From Calditrichia bacterium (lineage in GTDB: Bacteria; Calditrichota; Calditrichia; RBG-13-44-9; J075), in the NCBI GenBank assembly GCA_020635015.1, contig JACKAP010000001.1:124001-188000 (forward strand): a stretch of DNA of 64,000 nt. Reading direction: 5' to 3'. Of the stretch, positions 16,283-23,882 are shown piece after piece. The translations under genes and the position numbers were made by a program. The notes beneath the pieces are model-generated. The model searched no databases. It saw nothing but the letters and a program-made list of their open reading frames with translations, and was not told the DNA's origin. The first letter of the stretch is position 1. Every line of letters starts with the position of its first letter.

Positions 16283-17731
16283 ATGAGCGAAAACAAATGG
16301 CATTGGCTGGCGGAAGTTCGAGTGCCTGCGGAAGGCAAAGAGTTCCATTTAAGCACCGGCGTTCCGTTGAGCAGCCGGTATGTGCTGACCAGCGGTCATG
16401 GCGTATGCGGGGCCGAAGAAGCCGAGGTCAGGTTTATTCACGATTTTCACCAAAAAATCAGGAAGTGGCGAAAGGCTAAAATTGTCTGGAAAGGCGCCCC
16501 CCTGAAATTAGATGCCGCACTCCTTGAACTGGATCCGGTTGATGGTTTGACGTCATTTATATACTCGGATAATCTGCCGATGGTTACCACGGATTGGGAA
16601 GGTGCCGGTTTTCCGGCCGCCAATAAAATAGCCGAGGGTGAGTTCAAGGGGCATCGTAACCCGAAGGGTTTTCACGGAAAATTCTTGCCCGGGGGAAATC
16701 TGAAAACCGGAGAATTGGATTTAACCGTTGAACCCAAGCCGGAGATTCCCGGTAAATGGGCCGGTATTTCCGGTGCGCCAGTCTTGATTCAGGGTAGGCT
16801 TGTTGGAATTATTCAAAGCTACCAGGAAGATTTTGGGGGGGGGAATCTCGCAGCAGTATCTATCGAGCAACTGTTAAAAGAAGATTCTTTTGCGAAGCAT
16901 ATCGCATTGAAGGATTGGGAAGATTTTGTCGGTGCCATATGCGCGAAGCTTGAAATTTTTTTAAAGCGTTCTGAGCAATTAAGCAATGTTCTCGGGAATC
17001 TATTGTCCGTCAGTAATGCACCTCACCGTCCGGATGAGATCGTGAAAAAACTAGTAGATTTAAGGGTTGGTGAGTTTGAATGGACAATGGCGGATACCAT
17101 CAGTGGCTTTGGTAAACCCCAAACCTCGGATTGGAAATCGTTGGAGACATTTTCAAACCTGCTGCTGCCCATAATTTATGACAGAACAACCATTAACTCA
17201 GTTCATGAAAGTCTGGGCAAGGGTACCCTCCTCCATCTGCCGGTAGCGACCCGCACGGTGGCAGAAATACTGATGGCGGCTGTTCAGCGACGTCCCGCCG
17301 CATTCCGCAAACCCATTACTGGGGATGATTGGCCGGTCGGAGAAATCCTGCTGGAACCGAACCCTGAAGGTGGATTCAGCAATCCTGGGAGCAGCTTTAT
17401 TGAGTTTTTCGATCAAATGATGAATGATAAATTTGTCAGTACCGAAGACCTCGGAAAACCTGATCGGGTGAAACGTCGCCTGGTGAATAAAGAACTTATC
17501 TACCGCGCCAGGCGGAAAGGCGGTGAATTAAATTATAAGCATTATTATATTTGCTCGCAGCAAGAAGCTAGCATAGTCGGAGCACAATTATTCAATCAAT
17601 TGAAAGAATTTTACCCGCAAGTAATTTTCGTCGCTTTAGCGGATGATCCGGATCTTACCCCAGAAGAACGAGATATCGGCCGCCCAATTCGAGAGATTTT
17701 AGCCGCAAGAAACAGTGAAGGGAACCTATGA
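16283..17731 (+). CDS. Trypsin-like serine protease with uncharacterised C-terminal domain
   Basis: A 482-residue cytoplasmic protein (no signal peptide). The N-terminal 210 residues form a trypsin/chymotrypsin fold with an apparently complete triad: His39 in VLTSGHGV, Asp77 in LKLDAALLEL, Ser163 in WAGISGAPVL. Residues 215-310 are helical. The C-terminal 130 residues (containing GDDWPVGEILLEP and YKHYYICSQQE) are unrecognised and may be an adaptor domain of the effector-associated kind found in conflict proteins. The start has AGAGGATCTCAA before the ATG. The stop overlaps the start of the MoxR gene by 4 nt (ATGA), so the two are probably translated together. The likely role is one step of a proteolytic cascade triggered by the ATPase. 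Confidence 0.82.
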   Translation: MSENKWHWLAEVRVPAEGKEFHLSTGVPLSSRYVLTSGHGVCGAEEAEVRFIHDFHQKIRKWRKAKIVWKGAPLKLDAALLELDPVDGLTSFIYSDNLPMVTTDWEGAGFPAANKIAEGEFKGHRNPKGFHGKFLPGGNLKTGELDLTVEPKPEIPGKWAGISGAPVLIQGRLVGIIQSYQEDFGGGNLAAVSIEQLLKEDSFAKHIALKDWEDFVGAICAKLEIFLKRSEQLSNVLGNLLSVSNAPHRPDEIVKKLVDLRVGEFEWTMADTISGFGKPQTSDWKSLETFSNLLLPIIYDRTTINSVHESLGKGTLLHLPVATRTVAEILMAAVQRRPAAFRKPITGDDWPVGEILLEPNPEGGFSNPGSSFIEFFDQMMNDKFVSTEDLGKPDRVKRRLVNKELIYRARRKGGELNYKHYYICSQQEASIVGAQLFNQLKEFYPQVIFVALADDPDLTPEERDIGRPIREILAARNSEGNL

Positions 17732-18681
17732 CTTATTCTAAGATCAAACCCGGACTGAAGTATGAGCTTGCAGTGCTAGGCGATGCGCCGGAACAGGTGC
17801 ATGTGTTCGAAGCCGATGCGATTGATGCGGTTAACGCCGCCATCGCCGCCCGGCGCCCCCTGCTGGTGCGCGGCGAGCCGGGCACCGGCAAAACCCAGTT
17901 GGCCCGGGCTGCGGCCAAAGCGCTGGGCTGGGCCTTCGTGTCCTGCACTATTGACGCCCGCAGCGATGCCGCTGACCTGCTTTATCAACTGGATGCCGTC
18001 ACCCGTTTGGGGGAAGCTCAGATAACCGCGGCATTAAAGAAGGACGATGAACGGGAAGTGCGCGAATTGTTGGCCGAAAAACGCTTTATCCAACCCGGTC
18101 CGGTCTGGTGGGCGTTTTCATGGGAATCCGCCCTTGAACAGGCCGAGTTGGTCGGTGTTAAACCGCCTCCTCAACTGGATCAGGGCAAACCGGAAGCAGG
18201 CTGCGTGCTGCTGATCGATGAGATTGATAAAGCAGACGCCGACCTTCCCAACGGGTTATTGGAGGCCTTTGGCAGTGGCCGTTTCCAGCCGCCGGGTGTT
18301 GACAATCCCGTCACGCGGAGCGACCGGCCGCTGTTGATGGTCATCACCACCAACGAGGAACGAGCCCTGCCGGATGCTTTTCTGCGCCGCTGCCTGGTGC
18401 TGCATCTAAATTTTCCGGAAGGCGAGGCGCTGGAGGCATTCTTCATCGACCGCGGGAAAGCGCACTTTTCGGAAGTGACCAGGGTGGTACTCGAAAATGC
18501 AGCCAGGCAGGTGCGCGCCGATCGTGAGCATTGGCAGCAACTCAATCTCGCCGCTCCGGGGCTGGCGGAATATCTCGATTTGATCCGGGCGGTCACCCGG
18601 CAGGAGAGCGACGAGAAAGACCAGTTGAAATTGCTGGAGCGGATCAACCATTTCATGCTTAGAAAGCACCCGGAGGCCTGA
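17728..18681 (+). CDS. MoxR-family AAA+ ATPase
   Basis: A 317-residue AAA+ ATPase. Walker A is GEPGTGKT at residues 49-56, Walker B is VLLIDEIDKAD, sensor 1 is LMVITTNEE, and the arginine finger region is DAFLRRCLVLHLNFP. MoxR ATPases work with vWA-domain partners as chaperone-like remodelers. Here the vWA partner may be the degenerate vWA-like region of the next protein, since there is no separate vWA gene. Overlaps on both sides (4 nt with the protease, 1 nt with the next gene) show a tightly coupled operon. Confidence 0.93.
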   Translation: MTYSKIKPGLKYELAVLGDAPEQVHVFEADAIDAVNAAIAARRPLLVRGEPGTGKTQLARAAAKALGWAFVSCTIDARSDAADLLYQLDAVTRLGEAQITAALKKDDEREVRELLAEKRFIQPGPVWWAFSWESALEQAELVGVKPPPQLDQGKPEAGCVLLIDEIDKADADLPNGLLEAFGSGRFQPPGVDNPVTRSDRPLLMVITTNEERALPDAFLRRCLVLHLNFPEGEALEAFFIDRGKAHFSEVTRVVLENAARQVRADREHWQQLNLAAPGLAEYLDLIRAVTRQESDEKDQLKLLERINHFMLRKHPEA

Positions 18682-21600
18682 TGGCGCTTTGCGGACGCGC
18701 GGACCTGGTTCGCATGCTGGCTGACAGCGACGATGATAAAGCGGATTTCCTGGCCGGTCTGATCGGATACCGGTATGTTACGGGAAGACCGGACGCAGAT
18801 CTCCCCCGCCGAGCGGAAACCGTTCTGCAAGATGCTGCAGCACAAACCGAGACCGCGACATTTCAGCCGCAGACGCCGGATATCGACTGGGCGAAGCTGC
18901 CCTTTTTCTTTGCCGAACACTTCCAGCCGCTTGATCCGGAAACCGATATTAAGCCGGCGAAGCGGAAGGTGAAAGTCTACAGCATGGCGGATCTGGCCGG
19001 GCGGGTTCCTGCTGAAGGGGTTAAAATGCCGGAAACACCGCTGCTGACTTCCTGGCCGCGGTTGCAGCGCCAGGTATTCGGGTTGATTCAGGATACTTCA
19101 CCCAGCAGAAAACTGGATGTCGATAAACTACTGCACGACTTCAGCCGTGGCAGAATGCCCCGTTCGCTACCCTTTCAGATCCGCAAGCGCTGGCCGCGGC
19201 AGCTTAACGTCATCATCGATCGCAGCCGACGCCTCACCCCCTTCTGGCAGGATCAAAACAAGTTGATGCGCCGCCTTGAGCGCCGGCTTGGGCGGGACAA
19301 TCTTCGCGAATACCGGGTAGACGATGTCTTTACCGATCCCCTTCCCATGGGGCGGGCCCGCGAATGCCGGGAATCCCTGCAAACCATCTTGCCGGTCCTG
19401 GTGTTGGGAGATTGCGGCGCCCTGAGCAGGTTTCCGCCGTTAATCCATCACTGGCAGCGCAAAGGCCGGCTATTCCGGGCTGGCGGTGCCAATACCGCCG
19501 TGCTGTTTCCCGCTCCCCGGGTACGCTGGCCGCAGCGAAGGCTCAGCGCCTGGAATATGGCGCCCTGGGAAATATCGGCCGCGGCCGTGAAAGGGTATGA
19601 TGAAAATCGTCTGGAGAAGCGAGCTCAGCGCCTGTTGAGCCTGCTTTCCCACGCCAGCCGTGTGGAACCGGGCTTATTGCGTACCGTGCGGCGATTGCTG
19701 CCCCCCGGTGATGCCGATGCCAGCACCGAGGCGAATGTTTGGTCTCACCCGTCGGTTACCAGTGCTTCATCAGTGGCACTGACGATTTCGCGAGATGTAC
19801 TGAAAGATTTACAAGCCGGTTATGAAGCTGAAAGTCCGGAACTCCGGGGAAAAGTTGCCAGAGCTATCGAACAGTGGCATGCGGCGCTGCCGGCGGAAAT
19901 CTGGGTTGAAGAATGGGTCAGTCTGCCATTGGAAGACCAACTCCGTTGGCCCCGGGAGGTGAGAGCAGTACTGGAAAAGGATTTACAGCGAATCGCCCAC
20001 ACCATCAAATTCCCGGAGGGGCTAAGTCCGGCCCAAAAAGCAGCAATGTATGCCTGGTTTAAGCGTTTCATGGCGCGCACCGGTTTTAATGCCGATTTAT
20101 GGGCAAACCGGCCCGGCTTGAGCCGGGCTTTACATGAAGCCGCTGCCTGCGTCTTTGCCGGAGAAGTGGAGGTGGAAACTGCCGCCGGTTACGATCCCCG
20201 GCGCGAGGGCCGTTCGGGCACCGAGCGCTTCTGGACGGTCGACCAGACCGGTGATGAGTTCCGGGTGGTCGAACGCCTGGCGGATACGCTGGACGTGGCG
20301 CCGCCGGGCAGCCCGGTGGCCATCCTGCGCTCCACCCGCCCATACCTTCATGGCGTGACCGGCGAAAACCTTCAGTTGACAGACGGTTATCTCGCCGCCG
20401 TATATTTTGATCCCCAAAGCGGCAAGGTAACCGAAGATTATCTTACCAAACCGCCCTGGGCGGAGGCGATCGGAGAAGACGCCCACGGCATCTGGGCCAC
20501 GCTGCGCTACGTGGATGTCGAGCAACGTATGCGCTGGATTCCCCCCGGCCAGTTTATGATGGGATCGCCGAAAGACGAAGCGGAACGCTACAATGATGAG
20601 GTACAACACCCGGTAACGCTTACCCACGGTTTCTGGTTATTCGACACCCCAGTCACCCAGGCGCTGTGGCAGGCGGTGATGGGGAATAATCCCAGCCATT
20701 TTATGGGACCGGAGAGGCCGGTCGAGCGGGTCAAATGGAATGGCTGCCGGGAATTCATTGAAAAGATTAACCGGGAGATTCCCGGTCTGAAGTTGCGGCT
20801 TCCCACCGAAGCGCAGTGGGAATACGCCTGCCGCGCCGGTACCACCACTCCGTTTTATACCGGGGAAAATTTGACCACCGATCAGGCCAATTACGACGGC
20901 AACAATTCTTATAAAAATTATCCAAAGGGGAAATACCGCAGTGAGACGACCCCGGTGGGCAGCTTTGCGCCGAACGGCTGGGGGTTGTATGACATGCTGG
21001 GCAATGTGTGGGAATGGTGCGCCGATTGGTGGCAGGAGGATCTTGGAAGCGAGGCTGTAGTGGATCCCACTGGCCCTAAGAAGGGCGACCACCGGGTTTA
21101 CCGTGGCGGTAGCTGGCGCGATGGCGCGCAGATCGTGCGCGCTACTGTCCGCTCCCTCGCCACCCCCGGCAACCGCAGCAGCCGCCTAGGCTTCCGGTGT
21201 GCCCGAGTTCAGGTGCCGGCGGACGGCGGCAGCGGCCCGGGCGGAGCCGGGCAGGCCGCGGACGTTCCGCAAAGCAAGGCGGAATTGTTCACGGCCGGGG
21301 GCACAAAATATGTGATTGGCCCGCAGAATAGCGCCGCGATTATCGTGCCACGGGGCCGCCGCCTGCAATTACAGACCGATCAGGGCATCCTTACGCTCTC
21401 CACCCTCACCAAACCGGTCTGGGCGGAGGCGATCGGGCGCGACCGTTTCGGGCTGTGGCTGCGCTTTAAGTTTGGCGAGGTGTCCCAGGGGCTGCGCTGG
21501 ATCCCTCCCGGTCAGTTTATGATGGGCTCCCCGAAAAATGAAGCCGGGCGCTATGAGCGGGAAACACAACACCTGGTGACCCTGACCCGCGGCTTCTGGC

Positions 21601-22250
21601 TGTTCGATACCCCGGTGACCCAGGCTTTGTGGAAGGCGGTGATGGGGGATAATCCCAGCCGTTTCCAGAGCGACGACCGGCCGGTGGAACTGGTCAGTTG
21701 GGAAGCGTGTCGCGAGTTTATGGAAAAGCTCAACCAGGATAAGCCCGGCCTGGCATTAACCTTTCCCAGCGAAGCGCAATGGGAATATGCCTGCCGCGCC
21801 GGCAGTATTGCTGCTACCTATGCCGGTGATTTGGAGATCAAAGGGGCAAATAATGCTCCGCTATTGGATGAGATCGCCTGGTATGGGGGCAACAGTGGGG
21901 TGGATTTTGAACTAGAGAACAGTTTTGATTCTTCCGGCTGGTCAGAGAAGCAATACGATCACCAGCGCGCCGGTACCCATCCGGTTGGTCTGAAGCGTCC
22001 CAATCCCTGGGGATTGTATGACATGCTGGGTAATGTGTGGGAATGGTGCGCCGACTGGTGGCTGGCAAATATAGGCAGTGAGGTTGTAGTGGATCCCGCT
22101 GGCCCTCAAAAGGGCGCCGACCGGGTTTACCGTGGCGGCAGCTGGGGCAGCAACGCACGGGGCATGCGCGCTGCCTGCCGCACCTTCAACCGCCCCGGCT
22201 TCCGCGGCTACTACCTGGGCTTCCGGTGTGCCCGGGTTCAGGATGCATGA
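18681..22250 (+). CDS. SAV_2336-like protein with two tandem hypervariable FGE (sulfatase-modifying-factor fold) domains
   Basis: A 1189-residue protein. Residues 1-600 are like SAV_2336 N-terminal-region proteins, with a degenerate vWA-like stretch beginning LNVIIDRSRRLTPFW (Asp180) and LPVLVLGDCGALSRFP; the second metal-site Ser of a true MIDAS is missing. Two FGE/SUMF-fold domains follow, about residues 617-846 and 939-1189. Each starts RWIPPGQFMMGSP and ends GGSW...LGFRC. Each domain is preceded by a similar linker with TKPxWAEAIG and GLW or GIW. The stretches after GGSW (from 21111 and 22140) are DGR-type variable regions. The active-site cysteine before the variable stretch is absent, so these are probably binding domains and not enzymes. 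The likely role is a diversified recognition or effector subunit of the conflict system. Confidence 0.85.
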   Translation: MALCGRADLVRMLADSDDDKADFLAGLIGYRYVTGRPDADLPRRAETVLQDAAAQTETATFQPQTPDIDWAKLPFFFAEHFQPLDPETDIKPAKRKVKVYSMADLAGRVPAEGVKMPETPLLTSWPRLQRQVFGLIQDTSPSRKLDVDKLLHDFSRGRMPRSLPFQIRKRWPRQLNVIIDRSRRLTPFWQDQNKLMRRLERRLGRDNLREYRVDDVFTDPLPMGRARECRESLQTILPVLVLGDCGALSRFPPLIHHWQRKGRLFRAGGANTAVLFPAPRVRWPQRRLSAWNMAPWEISAAAVKGYDENRLEKRAQRLLSLLSHASRVEPGLLRTVRRLLPPGDADASTEANVWSHPSVTSASSVALTISRDVLKDLQAGYEAESPELRGKVARAIEQWHAALPAEIWVEEWVSLPLEDQLRWPREVRAVLEKDLQRIAHTIKFPEGLSPAQKAAMYAWFKRFMARTGFNADLWANRPGLSRALHEAAACVFAGEVEVETAAGYDPRREGRSGTERFWTVDQTGDEFRVVERLADTLDVAPPGSPVAILRSTRPYLHGVTGENLQLTDGYLAAVYFDPQSGKVTEDYLTKPPWAEAIGEDAHGIWATLRYVDVEQRMRWIPPGQFMMGSPKDEAERYNDEVQHPVTLTHGFWLFDTPVTQALWQAVMGNNPSHFMGPERPVERVKWNGCREFIEKINREIPGLKLRLPTEAQWEYACRAGTTTPFYTGENLTTDQANYDGNNSYKNYPKGKYRSETTPVGSFAPNGWGLYDMLGNVWEWCADWWQEDLGSEAVVDPTGPKKGDHRVYRGGSWRDGAQIVRATVRSLATPGNRSSRLGFRCARVQVPADGGSGPGGAGQAADVPQSKAELFTAGGTKYVIGPQNSAAIIVPRGRRLQLQTDQGILTLSTLTKPVWAEAIGRDRFGLWLRFKFGEVSQGLRWIPPGQFMMGSPKNEAGRYERETQHLVTLTRGFWLFDTPVTQALWKAVMGDNPSRFQSDDRPVELVSWEACREFMEKLNQDKPGLALTFPSEAQWEYACRAGSIAATYAGDLEIKGANNAPLLDEIAWYGGNSGVDFELENSFDSSGWSEKQYDHQRAGTHPVGLKRPNPWGLYDMLGNVWEWCADWWLANIGSEVVVDPAGPQKGADRVYRGGSWGSNARGMRAACRTFNRPGFRGYYLGFRCARVQDA
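21092..21212 (+). repeat. DGR variable region 1 (internal, first FGE domain)
   Basis: It opens with ACCGGGTTTACCGTGGCGG (21092-21110), identical in all three copies. Then come about 26 codons (21111-21188) that vary, and the shared end GGCTTCCGGTGTGCCCGA (from 21189), a candidate initiation-of-mutagenic-homology site. Compared with the other two copies, most differing codons end in C and differ in bases one and two. Exceptions here are GAT and ACT codons. The reading frame continues beyond this region into the second FGE domain. Confidence 0.85.
21232..21259 (+). repeat. Hairpin with GCGGAG loop after variable region 1
   Basis: GCGGCCCGG, loop GCGGAG, then CCGGGC with a bulge and GGCCGC. It is inside the coding sequence, 20 nt after the variable region. 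The loop and inner stem are shared with the hairpins at 22268 and 23225, suggesting a DGR target-recognition hairpin. Confidence 0.65.
22122..22241 (+). repeat. DGR variable region 2 (C-terminus of the 1189-residue protein)
   Basis: It has the same borders as region 1. The variable codons (22140-22214) include AAC, GGC, TGC, ACC, TTC, AAC, CGC, TTC, GGC, TAC and TAC, all ending in C. The shared 3' end starts at 22218. The gene stops 6 nt after the region, the usual C-terminal position for a DGR target. Confidence 0.88.
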
Positions 22251-22267
22251 GCTCAGGCTACCGAGAC

Positions 22268-22293
22268 GGCGGCCCGGGCGGAGTCGGGCCGGC
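22268..22293 (+). repeat. Hairpin with GCGGAG loop after variable region 2
   Basis: Stem CGGCCCGG / TCGGGCCG with one G-T pair around the loop GCGGAG (22278-22283), 27 nt after the variable region and between the two FGE genes. Confidence 0.65.
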
Positions 22294-22312
22294 AGGTCGA
22301 GGAAAGGAAAAC

Positions 22313-23203
22313 ATGAAGATACGGATCTCGGAAAAAGTTTCCCATCCCCTGGTTACCGGCTGCCCGCCGGCCTGGGCTTCCGGCTGGGGACAGGACCTGC
22401 ACGGCATCTGGCTGGCATTCTCCTACCAGGATGTGGAGCAGCGTATGCGCTGGATCCCGCCGGGGCAGTTTATGATGGGCTCGCCGGAAGGTGAAGCTGG
22501 TCGCTTTAGTGATGAAAAACAACACCCAGTAACACTTACCCGCGGCTTCTGGCTGTTCGATAACCCGGTGATCCAGGCTTTATGGAAGGCGGTGATGGGT
22601 GAAAATCCCAGCCGTTTCCAGAGCGACGACCGGCCGGTCGAACAGGTCAGTTGGGAAACGTGCCGCGAGTTCATGGAAAAGCTTAACCGAGAGATGCCCG
22701 GCCTGGAATTGACCTTTCCCAGTGAAGCGCAGTGGGAATATGCTTGCCGCGCCGGCACCACCGCTGCGACCTACATCGGTGACCTGGAAATAGTAGGACA
22801 TAATAATGCACCACTGTTGGATGAGATCGCCTGGTATGGCGGTAACAGCGGTGTGGATTTTGAATTGGATAATGGCGAGGATTCGTCAAGCTGGCTGGAG
22901 AAGCAATACGATCACCAGCGCGCCGGCACCCATCCAATTGGTCTGAAGCGTCCCAATCCATGGGGATTGTATGACATGCTGGGCAATGTGTGGGAATGGT
23001 GCGCCGACTGGTGGCAGGATGATCTTGACCGCGATGCTGTAGTGGATCCCACTGGCCCCGAAAAGGGCGACCACCGGGTTTACCGTGGCGGCGGCTGGGG
23101 CCTCAGCGCGCGGTACGTGCGCGCAGCCTCCCGCTTCCGCGTCGCCCCCGGCATCCGCCTCCTCAACCTAGGCTTCCGGTGTGCCCGAGTTCAGGATGCA
23201 TGA
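22313..23203 (+). CDS. FGE-fold protein with C-terminal DGR variable region
   Basis: A 296-residue protein. The start at 22313 is preceded by GAGGAAAGG; an in-frame ATG at 22226 lies inside the hairpin region and has no ribosome binding site. It consists of a short linker (GWGQDLHGIWLAF) and one FGE domain from RWIPPGQFMMGSPEGE to the stop. It is very close to the second FGE domain of the preceding gene, also at DNA level (shared EIAWYGGNSGVDFEL and NPWGLYDMLGNVWEWCADWW), so it arose by recent duplication. The variable stretch has Ser where region 2 has a Cys, and the catalytic cysteine of true FGEs is missing. It is the last gene of the operon. Confidence 0.87.
   Translation: MKIRISEKVSHPLVTGCPPAWASGWGQDLHGIWLAFSYQDVEQRMRWIPPGQFMMGSPEGEAGRFSDEKQHPVTLTRGFWLFDNPVIQALWKAVMGENPSRFQSDDRPVEQVSWETCREFMEKLNREMPGLELTFPSEAQWEYACRAGTTAATYIGDLEIVGHNNAPLLDEIAWYGGNSGVDFELDNGEDSSSWLEKQYDHQRAGTHPIGLKRPNPWGLYDMLGNVWEWCADWWQDDLDRDAVVDPTGPEKGDHRVYRGGGWGLSARYVRAASRFRVAPGIRLLNLGFRCARVQDA
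23075..23194 (+). repeat. DGR variable region 3 (C-terminus of the small FGE protein)
   Basis: It has the same borders as regions 1 and 2. Variable codons include CTC, AGC, TAC, TCC, TTC, CGC, GTC, GCC, ATC, CTC, CTC and AAC, all ending in C. The shared 3' end is at 23171-23194, and the stop codon follows 6 nt later. Confidence 0.88.
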
Positions 23204-23224
23204 GCTTCGGGTAAACAGGCCACC

Positions 23225-23260
23225 GACCAGCCGGCCCGGGCGGAGCCGGGCCGGCTGGTC
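23225..23260 (+). repeat. Perfect 15-bp hairpin with GCGGAG loop after variable region 3
   Basis: GACCAGCCGGCCCGG, loop GCGGAG (23240-23245), and the exact reverse complement. It lies 31 nt after the variable region. There is no T-tract behind it, so a Rho-independent terminator is less likely than a DGR target hairpin. Confidence 0.75.
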
Positions 23261-23407
23261 GAAGGTGGGAGGAGCAAGCGGAAAAACCATTTTCATTCTT
23301 AGACGTTGCACCCAACAGCAGCCGGCGGGTCTCCCTTTCCCCACACCGTCCGCTCCGAAATCCCCAACACCATCGCGTTATTGAGAATCGTATCCCAAAC
23401 TCTTGAG

Positions 23408-23503
23408 TCCACAGATTTCACGGATTTTCACAGATTAACTTCAAGGTTTTTTAACTGAATCTGTCAATCGGTTTTAATCCGTGTTAATCCGTGTAATCCG
23501 TGG
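23408..23503. repeat. Dispersed inverted repeat, family C
   Basis: The left arm GTCCACAGATTTCACGGATT and the right arm AATCCGTGTAATCCGTGGAC are imperfect reverse complements. It is related to the 25-bp perfect arms at 60644 and 60880. Confidence 0.75.
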
Positions 23504-23526
23504 ACCGTCTTTCCGCCTTTTTTTTC

Positions 23527-23604
<78 letters not shown>

Positions 23605-23785
23605 AAAAAATCCGTGTGCATCCCGTTCATCCGTGGCAAAAAAAATCCGCACTCCGCATTCCGAAATCCCCCTAACCCGCTACCCCCCCGGGAGTTTAAC
23701 CTTGATTTTATACCCCGATTGTCGTATTATCCTTTCACTGCTTAGGATCGATGAAAGTATAATTTCTCAAATGTCAAACATAAAT

Positions 23786-23864
23786 GCCACAGAGACACAG
23801 AGCATACAGAGAACTGACAACTGACAACTGAGAACTAACTCTGTGATCTCTGTGTCTCTGTGGC
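23786..23864. repeat. Dispersed inverted repeat, family B
   Basis: The arms GCCACAGAGACACAGAG (23786-23802) and its perfect reverse complement (23848-23864) enclose ACTGACAACTGACAACTGAG. It ends 18 nt before the start of the RpiB-DeoC gene, so promoter or ribosome-access signals of the BMC operon are close to or within it. Confidence 0.85.
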
Positions 23865-23882
23865 AATGGTAAATTTTAGCTT

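Noticed and set aside
16283..17731. Reverse transcriptase hidden in the second gene of the conflict operon
   Set aside because: The translated protein shows a trypsin triad and no YxDD-type or other RT motif.
20500..23203. FGE domains as sulfatase-maturation enzymes
   Set aside because: The catalytic cysteine pattern is missing and no sulfatase gene is near.
23225..23260. Hairpin as Rho-independent terminator of the conflict operon
   Set aside because: There is no T-tract after the stem, and the same loop occurs behind the other two variable regions, once inside coding sequence.
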